From Planctomycetota bacterium (GTDB lineage Bacteria > Planctomycetota > Phycisphaerae > Sedimentisphaerales > Anaerobacaceae): 64,000 nt of DNA. Position 1 is the stretch's first letter, and each line of letters begins with the position of its first letter. The position numbers and the translations under genes were made by a program. The stretch lies in NCBI GenBank assembly GCA_013349615.1, contig DUZJ01000002.1, positions 1 through 64,000 on the forward strand. Direction: 5' to 3'. This document shows positions 28,501 to 38,700 of this stretch, one piece after another. Under the pieces are notes generated by a model. It was not told the DNA's origin, did no database searches, and saw nothing but the letters and a program-made list of their open reading frames with translations.

Positions 28501-31500
28501 ATCGATGAGTTGCTTGCTCCGCGATATAAGTTGACTATTGTTCGTGCGAGCGACCACGGCACGGTTGAGGCGAACGAGCCGGAACCGATTACTTCCGGAC
28601 CTGAACCCGGCACTTATACTTACTACGCCGGCACGGAGGTAACGCTAATTACCACACCCGAATCAGGCTATCGAGTCGCAAGCTGGAGCGCCACCGATGG
28701 CGAGCCGGGCTGGAATCTTAACACCATTAACCAGCCGAACTGGAATTGTAACAGCATAGACGTAACAATGAATAGCAACAGAATCGTAACTGTCGAGTTT
28801 GAACCGGTTGTCAGTAATATCCTCAAGGTCCCGGAAGAGTTCGCTACAATCGAGCAAGCCGTAGCGTACGCCAAGAGCGGCGACATAATCTTCGTAAGTA
28901 AAGGGACACACTACATAAGCGAACCAAACGGTATTGATTTTGCAGGCAAGAGCATTATCCTGACGTCCCTTGACCCGAATGATCCAGGCGTCGTAGCGCA
29001 GACGATCATTGACTGTCAAGGCGCCAAATACTCCCCGAAGCGTGCCTTCCGATTCCACAGTGGCGAAGAGCCCACTGCCATAGTGAAGGGATTTACTATC
29101 AGAAACGGTCTCATGAGCGGTGTGATCGGTGAAACCGGGCGGTACGCAGTTTACTATCCGCTTCCCTACCAAAACATAGATCCTGATGATGCCAGCTCCC
29201 CGCCTAAGGCTGAGCGTGGAAAGGACTCGATAGGCAACGGTTATGGCGGTGCAATCCTTTGCGAGAACGGCAGTTCTCCGACGATTATGAACTGCGTGAT
29301 AACTGACTGTGTCATTACCGGTGCGGTAGGCGGTTACGGTAGTATAGGTGTCGACACTGACCCGGGATTGGATACGTGGTATTACATATTGTTTGATCTG
29401 AGTGAAGAGCAAGGTCTGCCGGCAATTCAGGACGGCCAGTGGGGTGGTGACGGTGGCGACGGTAGCGGTGTCGGGTACGGCGGAGCCATCGCCTGCCTTG
29501 ACAAAAGTTCTCCAATCATTACCAATTGCATCTTAAGAAACAATGCTGCCAGAGGCGGCTGGGGCGGCACCGGCGGGGACGGGGGCAGCAGTCATCCCGA
29601 TGTCGGCGGCGCCATGGGTTGGGGCGGCAACGGAGGCATCAGCTACGGCGGCGGAGTCGGCGGCGCCATCTACTGCGACGGCCGAAGCCTTCCGGTTATC
29701 ACGGACTGCAACTTCATCGACAACTTCGCTACGACAGGTCCGATCGGAGTCGCCGGCCCGGCTGGCTCGGGCACCCCCCTTGACCCGGACACCGAGACAG
29801 GGTTCGACGGTTATGCCTATAACTATTACTTTGGCATCGGGCCTGGGTACGGGCCTTGGTACGGGCCTTGGTACGGGCCTTGGTATGGGCCTTGGTACGG
29901 GCCTTGGTATGGGCCTGGGTATGGATATATTGGTATTGCCGGCGGCGCTATATATTACGGCCAGGACTCGGATGCAAACCTCGTTAATTGCGAATTCTCC
30001 GGCAACAAGGCCTACGATACATACAGCGGCTACGACAGCACGTTGCTGAACCTGATGGAGCTGCCGTGGTACACCATCGGCGGCGCAGTGTATTCAGTGC
30101 CGGAGAATACTATTGTCATCAACAATTGCGATTTCACGGAGAATCTCGGCGGGGCTGTTTATTGCGAAACGGGTTGCCTGTTGGACGTTGACGACTGCCT
30201 GTTCGAGCAGAACTCTGATACGTTTACAGGAGGCGCCATTTACATACCAGGAGGTGGGTCCGCAGATATTGACAATTGCAGGTTCGTCGACAATTCCGCT
30301 ACCGGCGACGGCGGCGCCGTCAGATGTTTCGGTGATGCGGACTTTGCAAGATGCGAATTCAGCGGCAACCGTGCGGGTGGCAATGGCGGCGCTATTGAGG
30401 CCTATTACGACACCGCCGATCCGAATACGCATGTCATATTGAGATTGAACTTCGAGGCCTGCGGCTTTGTTGGCAATAAGGCCGTTGATGACATATATGC
30501 CTATGGCGGTGCGGTGCATTTCCGGGACTTTGATGCTGTGTTCACTGATTGCCACTTCCTGAACAACACTGCCAAGAGCGGCGGCGGCTTGTTCCTCACG
30601 GTTGGAACCGTTACTATGAACGGAGGCATTATAAATGGAAATAGAGCCTTAGGCGCCAGTGGTATCGACACCAGTTACGCTCTTCAAGAGACGGTGCTTG
30701 GGATTGGATTGGCTCCCGGCGCCGCCGTCGGTGATGCGAGCAGCCTGTTCGATATGGTTGGGCGTTTCGGGGAAGCCCACTGGATAGACCTGAGTGCCAG
30801 CGTCAGCATGGGCGGTGGTATCGTCCTCGCCGATACAGCAGCGAAACTTGAGGGCTGTGTCCTTCAGAACAACACGGTCGAAAGTGTTAACGGGACCGGC
30901 GGTGCGATTATCTTATACGGCGGCAACGTGGAGCATCTGTTCAAGAACTGCCTGTTGACGGGCAACTCGGCGGAGGCAGAGGGTGGTGCGATTGCCAGTG
31001 CCATACATTCGATGCCACAGATTGCGAACTGTACTTTTGTGAATAACTCATCGGGCAAGGTTGGTGGCGCCGTTTACAGCGACTGGACTACCGAAGTCGC
31101 AATCAGCGATTCCATATTCGATAACTGCGGAAACGTCGCAATAGCGGAAGAAGACTCTGGCGGCGACGTTGTGGAGCACTGCCTGTTCAACAACAACCCT
31201 GGTGGTGACTACGGGATTTATGACGGCGTTACCGGGCAGATTGATATCAAGAGCGGTACCGACCCTAACATTGACCCTAACGGCACAAACATTCTGGAGG
31301 ACCCGCTGTTTGTAGGCGGGCCACTTGGTGACTACTACCTCAGTCAGCTTGCGGCGGGGCAGTCGTCTGACAGCAATTGTGTCGATGCCGGAAGTGGTTA
31401 TGCGAACGACCCCAATATCACTATGGACATTTACACGACCCGCACTGATGGGGACAATGATGTTGATGTTGTTGACATCGGTTACCACTACCCAAGCCAT

Positions 31501-34500
31501 TTGGGGCTTGCGCAATTTACTTTAACATCAACGGTAGTGGGCGGCCACGGCACGGTCGAACCGGTCAGCGGAACTTACTATGACGGTACGCTCGTAACGC
31601 TAACCACCAGTCCGGAAACAGGTTACCGCGTTAGCAAGTGGACCGGAACCGCGAATGATACTTTGAAGGGGCCGAACAGCTTTGTTGTGATGCAGGCTGA
31701 CAGGGACGTTACGGTTGAGTTCTCTCGGCCGCGGACGATTGTTGTCGGCAGTGACCCGAATTATACATCAATTCAACGCGCTATCGATGAGGCTGTTGAC
31801 GGCGACATCGTTTTGCTGCCTACGGGCACTTATGACCCGCCATATCCAGGCCTTCCGGCCCCGCAGCTTACCATTATTGTTGATAAGGGCGTAACTCTCA
31901 GCAGCGTCAATCCGGACGACCCCGCCTGCGTGGCGGCCACAATTATCGATAATGTGATTTTTGAAATAGCTACTATTGATACGGAAGCAATCATTGACGG
32001 CCTGACTATCACACACAGCAGAATGCATATCAATTTCTGCTCGCCCACGATTCGCAACTGCGTCTTCACCGAGAACAACTGGTTTGGCATGGACGGAGAT
32101 GCTGATGGTGACGGCTTCAACGGGGTCAGCGTAAATGGTGGCGCGATGACAATCTATAACGGCTCACCTATCGTACAGAATTGCCGATTCACAGACTGTT
32201 CGGTGACCGGCGGCGACGGTGCTCGGGGTGCGGATGGCGATCCTTATGGATTTGACGGTGGCTGGGCAGGCTGGGCGTACGGCGGTGCGGTTTACATTGG
32301 ATACGGCAGCAGTCCGAAATTCGAGAAATGCTCGTTTGTCAATTGCTTCGCGCTGGGTGGAAACGGCGGCGACGGTGGTAATAGTCCCGTGCCAGGCCAC
32401 GGTGGAAGAGGCGGCAACTATACGTGGTCTCCGAGCGAGGAGACAGGGCCGGGGACGTACCCGAACTGGTACTGGTGGGACGGCTGGGACTATGGTCCGT
32501 ACGACGCCGACGGTTATCCCACATATTATGGTGGTTACTACAAGGACTACTGGAAGTACAGCGGGCACGGCGGCGCGGTCTATATTGAGAACGACAGTAA
32601 TCCGCAGTTTATTGACTGCGACTTTGGGAATAACCATACGTACGGCGGTCTTTCCGGTTTGGGCGGGACTCCATGGCCGACTCCGGACGTACGGATGACA
32701 ATTGAGAACTTCGGCGGTGCGGTCTATTCCTGTTACGGCAGCGCTGCGGAATTCACGAGGTGCAATTTCACCGACAATACGGCTGACCCGACTCTCGATG
32801 CGAGTACGTACGTGGGCTTCGATGCTCCCGAGGACGTTTACGTCAGTTACGGCGGTACGATAGCGACAGAAGACGGTGCGTCTGTGAAACTTGTGGACTG
32901 TGATATTTCAGGCGGCAATGCGAGTATCGGCGGTGGAATATACTGGTCTGATGCGGAGATGGAAATAATCGGCAGCGAAGTGAGCGACAGCACCGCGTAC
33001 CACGGAGCAGGCCTGTACTCTGTCGAGGCCACAGGCACAATAACAAAATCTACCATCACCGGGAACCGTGCTTTTGCTGGCGCCCATCCTGCGATTGTCG
33101 ACCCGAACTTCACCGCTCCTGTGATATTCGGTGAAGGCGGCGGCTACTATTGCCTGTCCTCAACCGTTGATGTAACTGATAGCATCTTAACCCGAAACCA
33201 GGCAAGCGCTTCCGGCGGCGGCATCTACTTCGGCGGCAGCGACCAGGACCTCTATAACAGTCCCTTCCTGCACAATTGTCTGGTAACGCTTAATAGAGCC
33301 GGCCGCGACGGCGGCGGAATATCAGTGAACTGGTTCGCAGAACCGGTAATCTCTAATTGTACAATAGTCGACAACCAGGTTACCGGCGCTGCTGGTGTGG
33401 GATATGGCGGAGGCCTGTACAGCTCTTATGAGAGTAACGTCGAGGTTATCAACAGCATCATCTGGGACAATGTCAGTAGTTATGAAGGCTCCCAGGTCGC
33501 GGTCTGCACCGGTGCTGAATTCGAACCAAGACCGTCCACTCTTACGGTTTCTCATAGCAACATCCAGCCGGATCCCAATGACCCGGATGCACTTGGCCCA
33601 ACGGGGCTCGACCTTGTTTTCTGTATAGATTCAACCATCAGTATGTGGAATGAAATTGATGCCCTTAAGAATGCGATGACGGAAATCATCAATGGATTAG
33701 CGGAGAAAACCACCAATTTCAGGGTTGGCGTGGTGGAATATCGTGACTATCCACTTCCTCCGGATAATGATCCAAATCCAGCGACGGACCCGAATCTGTG
33801 GTTTATATTTAGAGATGTTTCACCGTTTACGAACGATGTCGGCTCCTTAACTGCTGCGATCAATAACATAGTAGCTGCGGATGGTCATGATAACTCGGCA
33901 GTTTATATGGCGTTGATGCACTGTATAGATGCTAATTCACTGGAGGCTGTGCTGGACGCCAATGGGCACAGTGACTGGATACTTGCCAACTCACCGGGAG
34001 TGGGTGAATGGCGCAGCGACGAAGGCATAGCAAGAATGATCATTCTTATGGGTGACCTGGGGCCCACCGACCCTGAACCTCATTCGGATTACACACATAA
34101 CGATATAGTTACAGCAGCTAATGCCAAATCGGTACAGATTTTCTCGATCGCGGCAGGATACGGTGGCTACGGAAACACGATACCAGTTTTACAATCCTTC
34201 AACAATTTGGCTCTGGACACGGGAGGGCTGATGTTCGATGTGACTGCTGATCCAAGTCAAGTTGTTGACGCGATTACGGAAGCGATCTACATAATTGGCC
34301 GTGTAGGACCCATGATTTATGTTGAAGATACTTGCACGCTCTACGGGTGGGATTGGAATTCCGACAGCAATAGCTGGGACGCCAACAGCAGCACCGGTAA
34401 CATCGCCGAAGACCCGCTCTTCGTTGCGGGTTACTATCTCAGTCAGCCTGTTACCGGGCGGTGGCAGGACCCGAACAGCCCATGCGTTGATGCCGGAAGC

Positions 34501-35343
34501 GGTGATGTAAATGACCCCAACATCGGTATGGACCGATATACTACACGCGTAGACGGCATTAACGACGTCAACACCGTGGATATGGGTTATCACTACAGCG
34601 AAGGACGCCCATGGTACACTCTGACTGTCAGTATCGTTGATGCTAACGGCCAGGTTTTAGACCCGAATCTTGCACCCGGCTATGTTGTCCCCGTCAGCAC
34701 CGTAGTTTACCAGGGCGAACCTGACAATGTTGTAACTATCACAGCTTACCCAGACCCCAACTATCAGGTCAGTGCGTGGACCGGCACCGATGACGATTCA
34801 AATACCGCTAATACAAATACTGTAACGTTGGATAGGGACAAGCACGTTACCGTTGAGTTTGAGCTTGCTCCCTGGTACCAGCTAACAGTGGTTGTGCCCG
34901 GTGGCAATGGTTTGGTTACAGTTGATCCGAACGGTTACTTTTATCCCGATCGCACAGTAGTAACGCTTACTGCAACGCCCGACCCCAACTATCGGCTCAA
35001 TGCGTGGACCGGTACTAATGATGATTCGTCTTTTGCCCTTACCAATACGGTAACCATGAACTCAGACAAAACTGTCACGGTTGAGTTTGAGATGCCGAGG
35101 AAGATTGAAGTCTCAGGCGGCGCCGATGCTATCCTGAACGCCGTTAACATCGCAAAGCCCGGCGATACGCTTGTCGTGGCTGCCGGCACTTATAACGGCG
35201 GTATCAACTTCCAGGGCAAACAGCTCAGACTGTTCAGCACCAATCCTGATGACCCGATGTTGTTGCCAGGACGATTATTGATTGTCAGTTCAGCGGTCGC
35301 GCCTTTACCTTCAACAATGGCGAAGGTCCCGAGACGGTCGTAG
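22555..35343 (+). CDS. Giant beta-helix protein, fragment 3 (end of module 7, modules 8-11, start of 12, VWA domain)
   Basis: This 4262-codon ORF opens with TTG 22555, but its frame is readable from about 22472 and no signal peptide or RBS supports an independent start. It holds the end of module 7 (VDLGYHY, ~22880), three A-type modules ending VDIGYHY (~25640, ~28490, ~31490), a B-type module 11 with a VWA domain ending VDMGYHY (~34590), and the beginning of module 12. Every module opens with an InlB-B-like strand set (VVGGHGTVEPVSGTYYDGT ... VTVEF). The entry motif TIEEAVA...DPNGIDF-GKSI follows. The last 28 residues (MLLPGRLLIVSS...) are out of frame. Standing alone it would be an unexported fragment. 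Confidence 0.82.
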   Translation: MLGTPIHVDNGCTLDGWDPYDANNPLDPNDPDGPWELWTENIWDDPNFVVGPLGDYYLSQKDAGPLQLVDSNCVDAGSTDANDPNISLHTYTTRTDLIPDANRVDLGYHYPLRGIEHELILTVIGPGMVMIDPNQPDPCNVLYDPDNNVYTYKYYTGTALILTATPDPGYRVKSWNGTDNDPSWNVNTQTLIVDGDETIVVEFEEDNTTLLKVPLEYSTIEEAIAAAPEHDTKIILSNGTYYVSNPDGIDFQGKSITLMSLDPADPVVVAATVIDCAGSRYSPRRVFHFQSGEGPNTVVDGFTIRGGFIAGPTGLPGRFGMLAPEPYEAVWREDFLNSPLPPRAEGGGDGSGSAYGGGILCENASSPTIKNCVITDCTVVGAYGGDGAPGRSGGFNFLPPGATDVEEIDDGQWGGNGGDGIGYGYGGGIACLSRSCPIITNCVIQNNIARGGCGGNGGIGGIAGGSGYASNGGNGGNAIGDGIGGGIYCENGSEPVLTNCEFINNHATSGTPGTGGIARSGETRELVFGPVVAEGFDGQAFSYGNITGGAIYYRNADVNLTGLTFSGNQAYLLQQVIVDSEIVLVPTIDGSFQYLAYTYESIPSYTTGGALASDIHNIVTVVNCEFIANLGGAVRIDANCIVDFDRCLFEDNTEAAEGGAITIAELGFVDINDCTFKYNSASTNGGAVLCNSNAVLTECLFQGNQAGNNGGAIYSYYNYAGSDPNIIPTLNINLESCTFLGNEAVTGATGQGGAVFFRDFNAIMNNCYFMENSARSGGGLCFTLGDVTITGGTISGNTSIGGDSYEMGGGVLFANTHAVIENCIIKDNVAEGAIRGSGGAISFYGGHLTHLVKNCLITGNSATVNGGAISAYLHATPEIRNSTFSENSAGTLGGAIFCDWGSDPTIIDSILDNCDSHAIVEEDVGNASVSTSLFYNNTDGDYGIYDSNTGLTTTTAGVDLDVTNIEGAPLFVTGPFGGYYLSHIATGQMTDSNCIDAGSDDADAPDIGMDTYTTSIDGANDVNIVDIGYHYSDRLLAPRYKLTVILVGGHGTIEVNEPDPIASGPAGTYTYYAGTVVTLIATPESGYRVASWSATDDEPGWNLNTINQPNWNRNSIDLTMYSNRIVTVRFEPDVGRIIKVPLEFGTIEEAVADADQRATKIIVAPGVYSVSDPNGIDFAGKSITLTSTDPDDPSVIATTIINAGGSRYFPRRAFRFHSGEEPTAVVTGFTISGGYMVGANGQPGRFGMLTPVPYQNQTWREDLTQPLPPRAERGQDETADAYGGGILCENASSPTFTNCVITGNVVVAVYGGNGARGQTTPVPPGVWVWLPPGAEDLEEIADGQWGGNGGDGTGNGYGGGIAILGRSKPVIVDCIIQNNAARGGFGGDGGAGGRAAPDGYSSSGGIGGNGYGDGFGGGIYVEDDSMPIIRNCRFINNHATTGLPAPGGPAGWGQPRESVPQPTPPPTASNGYDGFVSSPGGLAGGAIYYRDTDVDLSDCTFIGNRAYIASQTLVRGQGIHVIGRTENPLDWLVVLPETSVYTNIDPVNYFHYLDPTYEPAPVYTRGGAVGSDVGNTVALSNLEFIKNLGGAVSFEPGCTVDIERCLFEDNNDTIAGGAIFMDELGSATISSCEFLGNIATSLGGAISTDSDLTVVECLFSENQAGGRGGAIDAYYDDPFDPDIITTLRLNFESCSFLGNQAVAVTTGLGGGVYSRDFIAVVDDCYFLDNTARSGGALQLTLGEITITGGMISGNTSIGGVVYEMGGGLFCSDTPVVIENCIIKDNVAKGVTGTGGAISFYGGYVTHLVKNCLITGNSATVSGGAISANLYATPEIQNCTFSENSAGSFGSAIFCDWNSDPTITDSIFQNCNNHAIYEEDVGNASVSTSLFYNNTDGDYGIYDPCTGQTDTYSGPQLDPDANNIAGDPLFVTGPFGGYYLDQSSSPAVNNGSGSAVGLGMNIYTTDINELADDGIVDIGYHYSIDELLAPRYKLTIVRASDHGTVEANEPEPITSGPEPGTYTYYAGTEVTLITTPESGYRVASWSATDGEPGWNLNTINQPNWNCNSIDVTMNSNRIVTVEFEPVVSNILKVPEEFATIEQAVAYAKSGDIIFVSKGTHYISEPNGIDFAGKSIILTSLDPNDPGVVAQTIIDCQGAKYSPKRAFRFHSGEEPTAIVKGFTIRNGLMSGVIGETGRYAVYYPLPYQNIDPDDASSPPKAERGKDSIGNGYGGAILCENGSSPTIMNCVITDCVITGAVGGYGSIGVDTDPGLDTWYYILFDLSEEQGLPAIQDGQWGGDGGDGSGVGYGGAIACLDKSSPIITNCILRNNAARGGWGGTGGDGGSSHPDVGGAMGWGGNGGISYGGGVGGAIYCDGRSLPVITDCNFIDNFATTGPIGVAGPAGSGTPLDPDTETGFDGYAYNYYFGIGPGYGPWYGPWYGPWYGPWYGPWYGPGYGYIGIAGGAIYYGQDSDANLVNCEFSGNKAYDTYSGYDSTLLNLMELPWYTIGGAVYSVPENTIVINNCDFTENLGGAVYCETGCLLDVDDCLFEQNSDTFTGGAIYIPGGGSADIDNCRFVDNSATGDGGAVRCFGDADFARCEFSGNRAGGNGGAIEAYYDTADPNTHVILRLNFEACGFVGNKAVDDIYAYGGAVHFRDFDAVFTDCHFLNNTAKSGGGLFLTVGTVTMNGGIINGNRALGASGIDTSYALQETVLGIGLAPGAAVGDASSLFDMVGRFGEAHWIDLSASVSMGGGIVLADTAAKLEGCVLQNNTVESVNGTGGAIILYGGNVEHLFKNCLLTGNSAEAEGGAIASAIHSMPQIANCTFVNNSSGKVGGAVYSDWTTEVAISDSIFDNCGNVAIAEEDSGGDVVEHCLFNNNPGGDYGIYDGVTGQIDIKSGTDPNIDPNGTNILEDPLFVGGPLGDYYLSQLAAGQSSDSNCVDAGSGYANDPNITMDIYTTRTDGDNDVDVVDIGYHYPSHLGLAQFTLTSTVVGGHGTVEPVSGTYYDGTLVTLTTSPETGYRVSKWTGTANDTLKGPNSFVVMQADRDVTVEFSRPRTIVVGSDPNYTSIQRAIDEAVDGDIVLLPTGTYDPPYPGLPAPQLTIIVDKGVTLSSVNPDDPACVAATIIDNVIFEIATIDTEAIIDGLTITHSRMHINFCSPTIRNCVFTENNWFGMDGDADGDGFNGVSVNGGAMTIYNGSPIVQNCRFTDCSVTGGDGARGADGDPYGFDGGWAGWAYGGAVYIGYGSSPKFEKCSFVNCFALGGNGGDGGNSPVPGHGGRGGNYTWSPSEETGPGTYPNWYWWDGWDYGPYDADGYPTYYGGYYKDYWKYSGHGGAVYIENDSNPQFIDCDFGNNHTYGGLSGLGGTPWPTPDVRMTIENFGGAVYSCYGSAAEFTRCNFTDNTADPTLDASTYVGFDAPEDVYVSYGGTIATEDGASVKLVDCDISGGNASIGGGIYWSDAEMEIIGSEVSDSTAYHGAGLYSVEATGTITKSTITGNRAFAGAHPAIVDPNFTAPVIFGEGGGYYCLSSTVDVTDSILTRNQASASGGGIYFGGSDQDLYNSPFLHNCLVTLNRAGRDGGGISVNWFAEPVISNCTIVDNQVTGAAGVGYGGGLYSSYESNVEVINSIIWDNVSSYEGSQVAVCTGAEFEPRPSTLTVSHSNIQPDPNDPDALGPTGLDLVFCIDSTISMWNEIDALKNAMTEIINGLAEKTTNFRVGVVEYRDYPLPPDNDPNPATDPNLWFIFRDVSPFTNDVGSLTAAINNIVAADGHDNSAVYMALMHCIDANSLEAVLDANGHSDWILANSPGVGEWRSDEGIARMIILMGDLGPTDPEPHSDYTHNDIVTAANAKSVQIFSIAAGYGGYGNTIPVLQSFNNLALDTGGLMFDVTADPSQVVDAITEAIYIIGRVGPMIYVEDTCTLYGWDWNSDSNSWDANSSTGNIAEDPLFVAGYYLSQPVTGRWQDPNSPCVDAGSGDVNDPNIGMDRYTTRVDGINDVNTVDMGYHYSEGRPWYTLTVSIVDANGQVLDPNLAPGYVVPVSTVVYQGEPDNVVTITAYPDPNYQVSAWTGTDDDSNTANTNTVTLDRDKHVTVEFELAPWYQLTVVVPGGNGLVTVDPNGYFYPDRTVVTLTATPDPNYRLNAWTGTNDDSSFALTNTVTMNSDKTVTVEFEMPRKIEVSGGADAILNAVNIAKPGDTLVVAAGTYNGGINFQGKQLRLFSTNPDDPMLLPGRLLIVSSAVAPLPSTMAKVPRRS
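29839..29922 (+). repeat. 12-bp coding minisatellite (GPWY repeat)
   Basis: Seven tandem 12-bp units of GGGCCTTGGTAC (variants GGGCCTGGGTAC/T and GGGCCTTGGTAT) encode GPGY-(GPWY)5-GPGY in module 10. It sits in a different loop from the GPY repeat of module 4, so the two arose independently although both give Gly-Pro-aromatic repeats. Confidence 0.9.
33560..34310 (+). other. Domain cargo 3: von Willebrand factor A domain inside module 11
   Basis: LDLVFCIDSTISMWNEIDAL contains a MIDAS-type D-x-[ST]-x-S (DSTIS). RVGVVEYRDY, then MIILMGDLGPTDP, then VQIFSIAAGYGG, then FNNLALDTGGLMFDVT follow the VWA beta-alpha order. Its homologue, module 5, has no insert at this place. Flanks are LTVSHSNIQPDPND upstream and MIYVEDTCTLYGW downstream. 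A role in metal-dependent ligand binding is inferred from the family. Confidence 0.85.
35254..35260 (+). other. One-base deletion joining ORF 3 and ORF 4
   Basis: GACCCGATGTTGTTGCC should read GACCCGAATGTTGTTGCC (D-P-N-V-V-A). With one A restored, the frame continues RTIIDCQFSGRAFTF and matches the module 13 copy DPNIVAQTIIDCQQSGRAFT at about 38827. The loss is one A of an AA pair. Confidence 0.85.
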
Positions 35344-35759
35344 ATGGCTTTACCATAATCAATGGCAGGCTTACCGGTGCGTCCGGCGGCGCTATATATA
35401 TCGGTGCCGGCAGCAGTCCGACCATAGCAAATCTAATAATAAGAAATTGCGGTGTTACTTCTGCCAACGGTGGTGCGATATTCATCGGCTCCGGCAGCAG
35501 CTCGGCCATTGGGAATGTTGCGATAATTAGCTGTGCCGTCTCCGGCGGTGACGGTGGTGCAATATATGTCAGCACCGGCAGCAGTCCGAATTTCGTAGAC
35601 TTCACAATTAGCAATTGCTCTGTTACTCGCGGCTCTGGTGGTGCAGTTTACTGCAATGTCAACAGCTCTACCATATTTACCAACTGTACGTTCGGAAACA
35701 ACTCTGCGAGCTTCGGCAGCATAGTTGTTACCGACCCCAACGACCCGAATATCACCTGG

Positions 35760-38700
35760 GTGATACCCGGCGCCGGCGGCGATGGCGGCGGGGTCTACTA
35801 TGGGCTTAACAGCACATCAACGCTCAGCCAGTGCGCGTTTACCGGCAACACAGCGGATTCAGCCGGTGGTGGAATCTATTGTGGCGACAATATCACATTG
35901 ATATCCAACCAATGCACACTTACCGACAACACAGCGACCTTATCCGGTGGTGGAATCTACTACGGTGTCGAGTGTGTGTCGCAGCTGAGTGACTGTGTGT
36001 TTAGCGGCAATAGCAGCTCTGAAGACGGTGGTGGTATCCTTTACAGTGTTGACAACTCAATAACGGTTACCGATTGCAACTTCGCAGACAACTCGGCAGA
36101 CTATGGTGGCGCATTGTATATCGACGAGAACTGTTCAGGAACAATTACCGATTCCGAGTTGTTCGGCAACGATGCGGCCGAAGACGGTGGTGGGATATAC
36201 CTTAGCGACTCTGATGAGCTGGCGATTTCCGACTGCGATATCTCGCAGAATTTAGCTGCTCGTGGCGCTGGTATTTACGGCATCGATTGTCCAGGAACGT
36301 CAATTGTCGGTTGTACAATCAACAACAACGAAGCCTACCGAGTTGTTATATATTACGAGTACTACGAGCCCGACCCGAATGACCCGAACGTTCCGCTTAA
36401 CCCGGAGGACCCAAGCGGCAACCCCAACGACCCGAATGTTATTGTTGTCGTAAAGCAGGACCGCTCCGGGATCGCTGAGGGCGGCGGGATATTCTCCTTC
36501 GCCGGCCCGGCGTTAATCAAAGATTCTGAAATCAGCCACAATACGGCCACAACCTCGGGCGGCGGTATGTATCTGGCCGGCGACTACCCAGAATCTGTCA
36601 TCGGTCCGGAGCTCAGAAACTGCCTGGTAACGAACAATGCAGCAGGCAGAGATGGTGCAGGGATCTCGGCCAACTGGCAGGTCAAGCCTAAGATTTCTAA
36701 TTGTACGATAGTTGATAATGAGCTCATAAGAATACCCTCTTATGGTGGAGGTCTGTACTGCTCTTATGAAAGCGAAGTGGAAGTTATCGACTCTATTATC
36801 TGGGGTAATACCGGTAATTACGAGGGCTCCCAGATTGCGGTAGCCAGCGGTGACCTGCCCTATCCACTACCTTCAACGGTTAAGATTACCTACAGCGACA
36901 TTGAGCTTATCCAGTTGGATGCCAATGAACCCGGAGCAGGCGATCCGAATATGTTGACTGGGCCGACTGGCGATCCGTGTAATCCGGACTATTTCATTTA
37001 CGGTGTTCTTGATGCTACCCAATATATGGGCGGTTCCTATGGCGGAGCACACGGTCCTGACGGATTTACCGGTCCTGACGGGATTGATAGACTCATTTTC
37101 GTTAGTAATACGTATGATTTCAATGATTTTACTTTCAGCACAATGGGCTACATTGTTACCGTTACCATTCCAGCCGGTACACATTCTGATACGCATCCGG
37201 CCAATCCTTACAGGACGGGTCCCATTGCCCCAAGAACATTCACCCTCGAGAGGTCCTTTGACCTTGGTGAAGAACATTATATTGGGGACTCTCAAAACGC
37301 ATTCTACGTGGACATTGAAAAGAACGAAATCTACATTGGCGCCACTTACAGTGAAGGTATTCTAAAGTATGTGTTCGATCCAAATGCGGCGAACCCCGTC
37401 GCAGGTGGGCCTGCTGGCAATTACGTCTTCGACTCCATTGTTGCTCCGTCATGTCCCGGATGGCCGGACACGCTTGCCTATGACCCGAATAATGATATCT
37501 GGTATGCTGGAAACTGGGACTACGAGATTTATAAGTATGACGGCTCTCAAGGTCCTGACGGTAACTGGGAACTGGCATTTACGTCCTTCCCGTATGCACC
37601 GGTAGGAGGTCGTCTGCAGCACCACGATGGCTTGGCGTTTGTCAACGGGTACCTGTTCCTCGCTGATATGTACGGCGACTGGATTATGCAATACCTCCCG
37701 GATGGCACGCTGGTGAACGTTTACTATCATGAACCGCTTGGCCGCGACCTTGAAGGCATGGGATGGGGGGCATTGGGACACTTCTGGTCCGGTTCATTTG
37801 AAGGTAAGATTACCGAGTTTGGTGGCGGTGCATTACAGATTGGGGTTGGCGGCGTACTTCCTACCACCCCGCCCATCTATGTTGAAGAGGGTTGCACACT
37901 CAATTGGTGGGAACCCAACGAGCCCAATAACTTCTTGACGTGGGATGTCAATAGCTGGGACCCGAACAGCCACAATATTGCAGAAGATCCGCTCTTCGTT
38001 GCTGGTTACTATCTCAGCCAGCCTGTTGCCGGGCGGCAAGACCCGAACAGCCCATGCGTTGATGCCGGAAGCGGTGATGTAAGTGACCCCAACATCGGTA
38101 TGGAGCAATATACTACACGCGTAGACGGCGCCAACGACGTCAACAAAGTGGATATGGGCTATCACTACAGCGAAGGGCTGACTCAGTACTATTTGACCGT
38201 CAGCGTGGTTGATGCTAACGGTATGGTTGTTGACCCGAATCTTGCCTACGGCTATGTCGATCCGAACTGGGCCATAGTCTACGAGGGTTATGGTGATAAT
38301 GTTGTAACGCTCACTGCATACCCAATAGATCCGAATTATCGGGTCAGGAAGTGGACCGGCACTGACAATGATGCAAATATCGCTACAATCAATACGGTAA
38401 CAGTCAATAGCGACAAACACGTTACCGTTGAGTTCGAGTTGACTCCTGTGTACCAGCTAACCGTGCTTGTGCCCGGTGGCAATGGTTCGGTTGCAGTTGA
38501 TCCGAACGGTTACTTTTATCGTGATCGTACAGTAGTAACACTGACTGCAACACCCGATCCCAACTATCGGCTCAAGGCGTGGACCGGCACTAATAATGAT
38601 TTATCTTTTGCTCTTACCAATACGGTAACCATAAACTCAGACAAAACTGTCACAGTTGAGTTTGAGATGCCGAGGAAGATTGAAGTTTCAGGCGGCGCTG

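Noticed and set aside
22469-35260. Programmed -1 frameshifting at the two ORF joints
   Set aside because: There is no X-XXY-YYZ slippery heptamer or obvious downstream stem at either joint, and the sulfatase shows the same kind of loss. A deletion or sequencing error is simpler.
35344-35759. Intergenic gap between ORF 3 and ORF 4
   Set aside because: The frame of ORF 4 is open and coding throughout; the gap exists only because no start codon occurs in that stretch.
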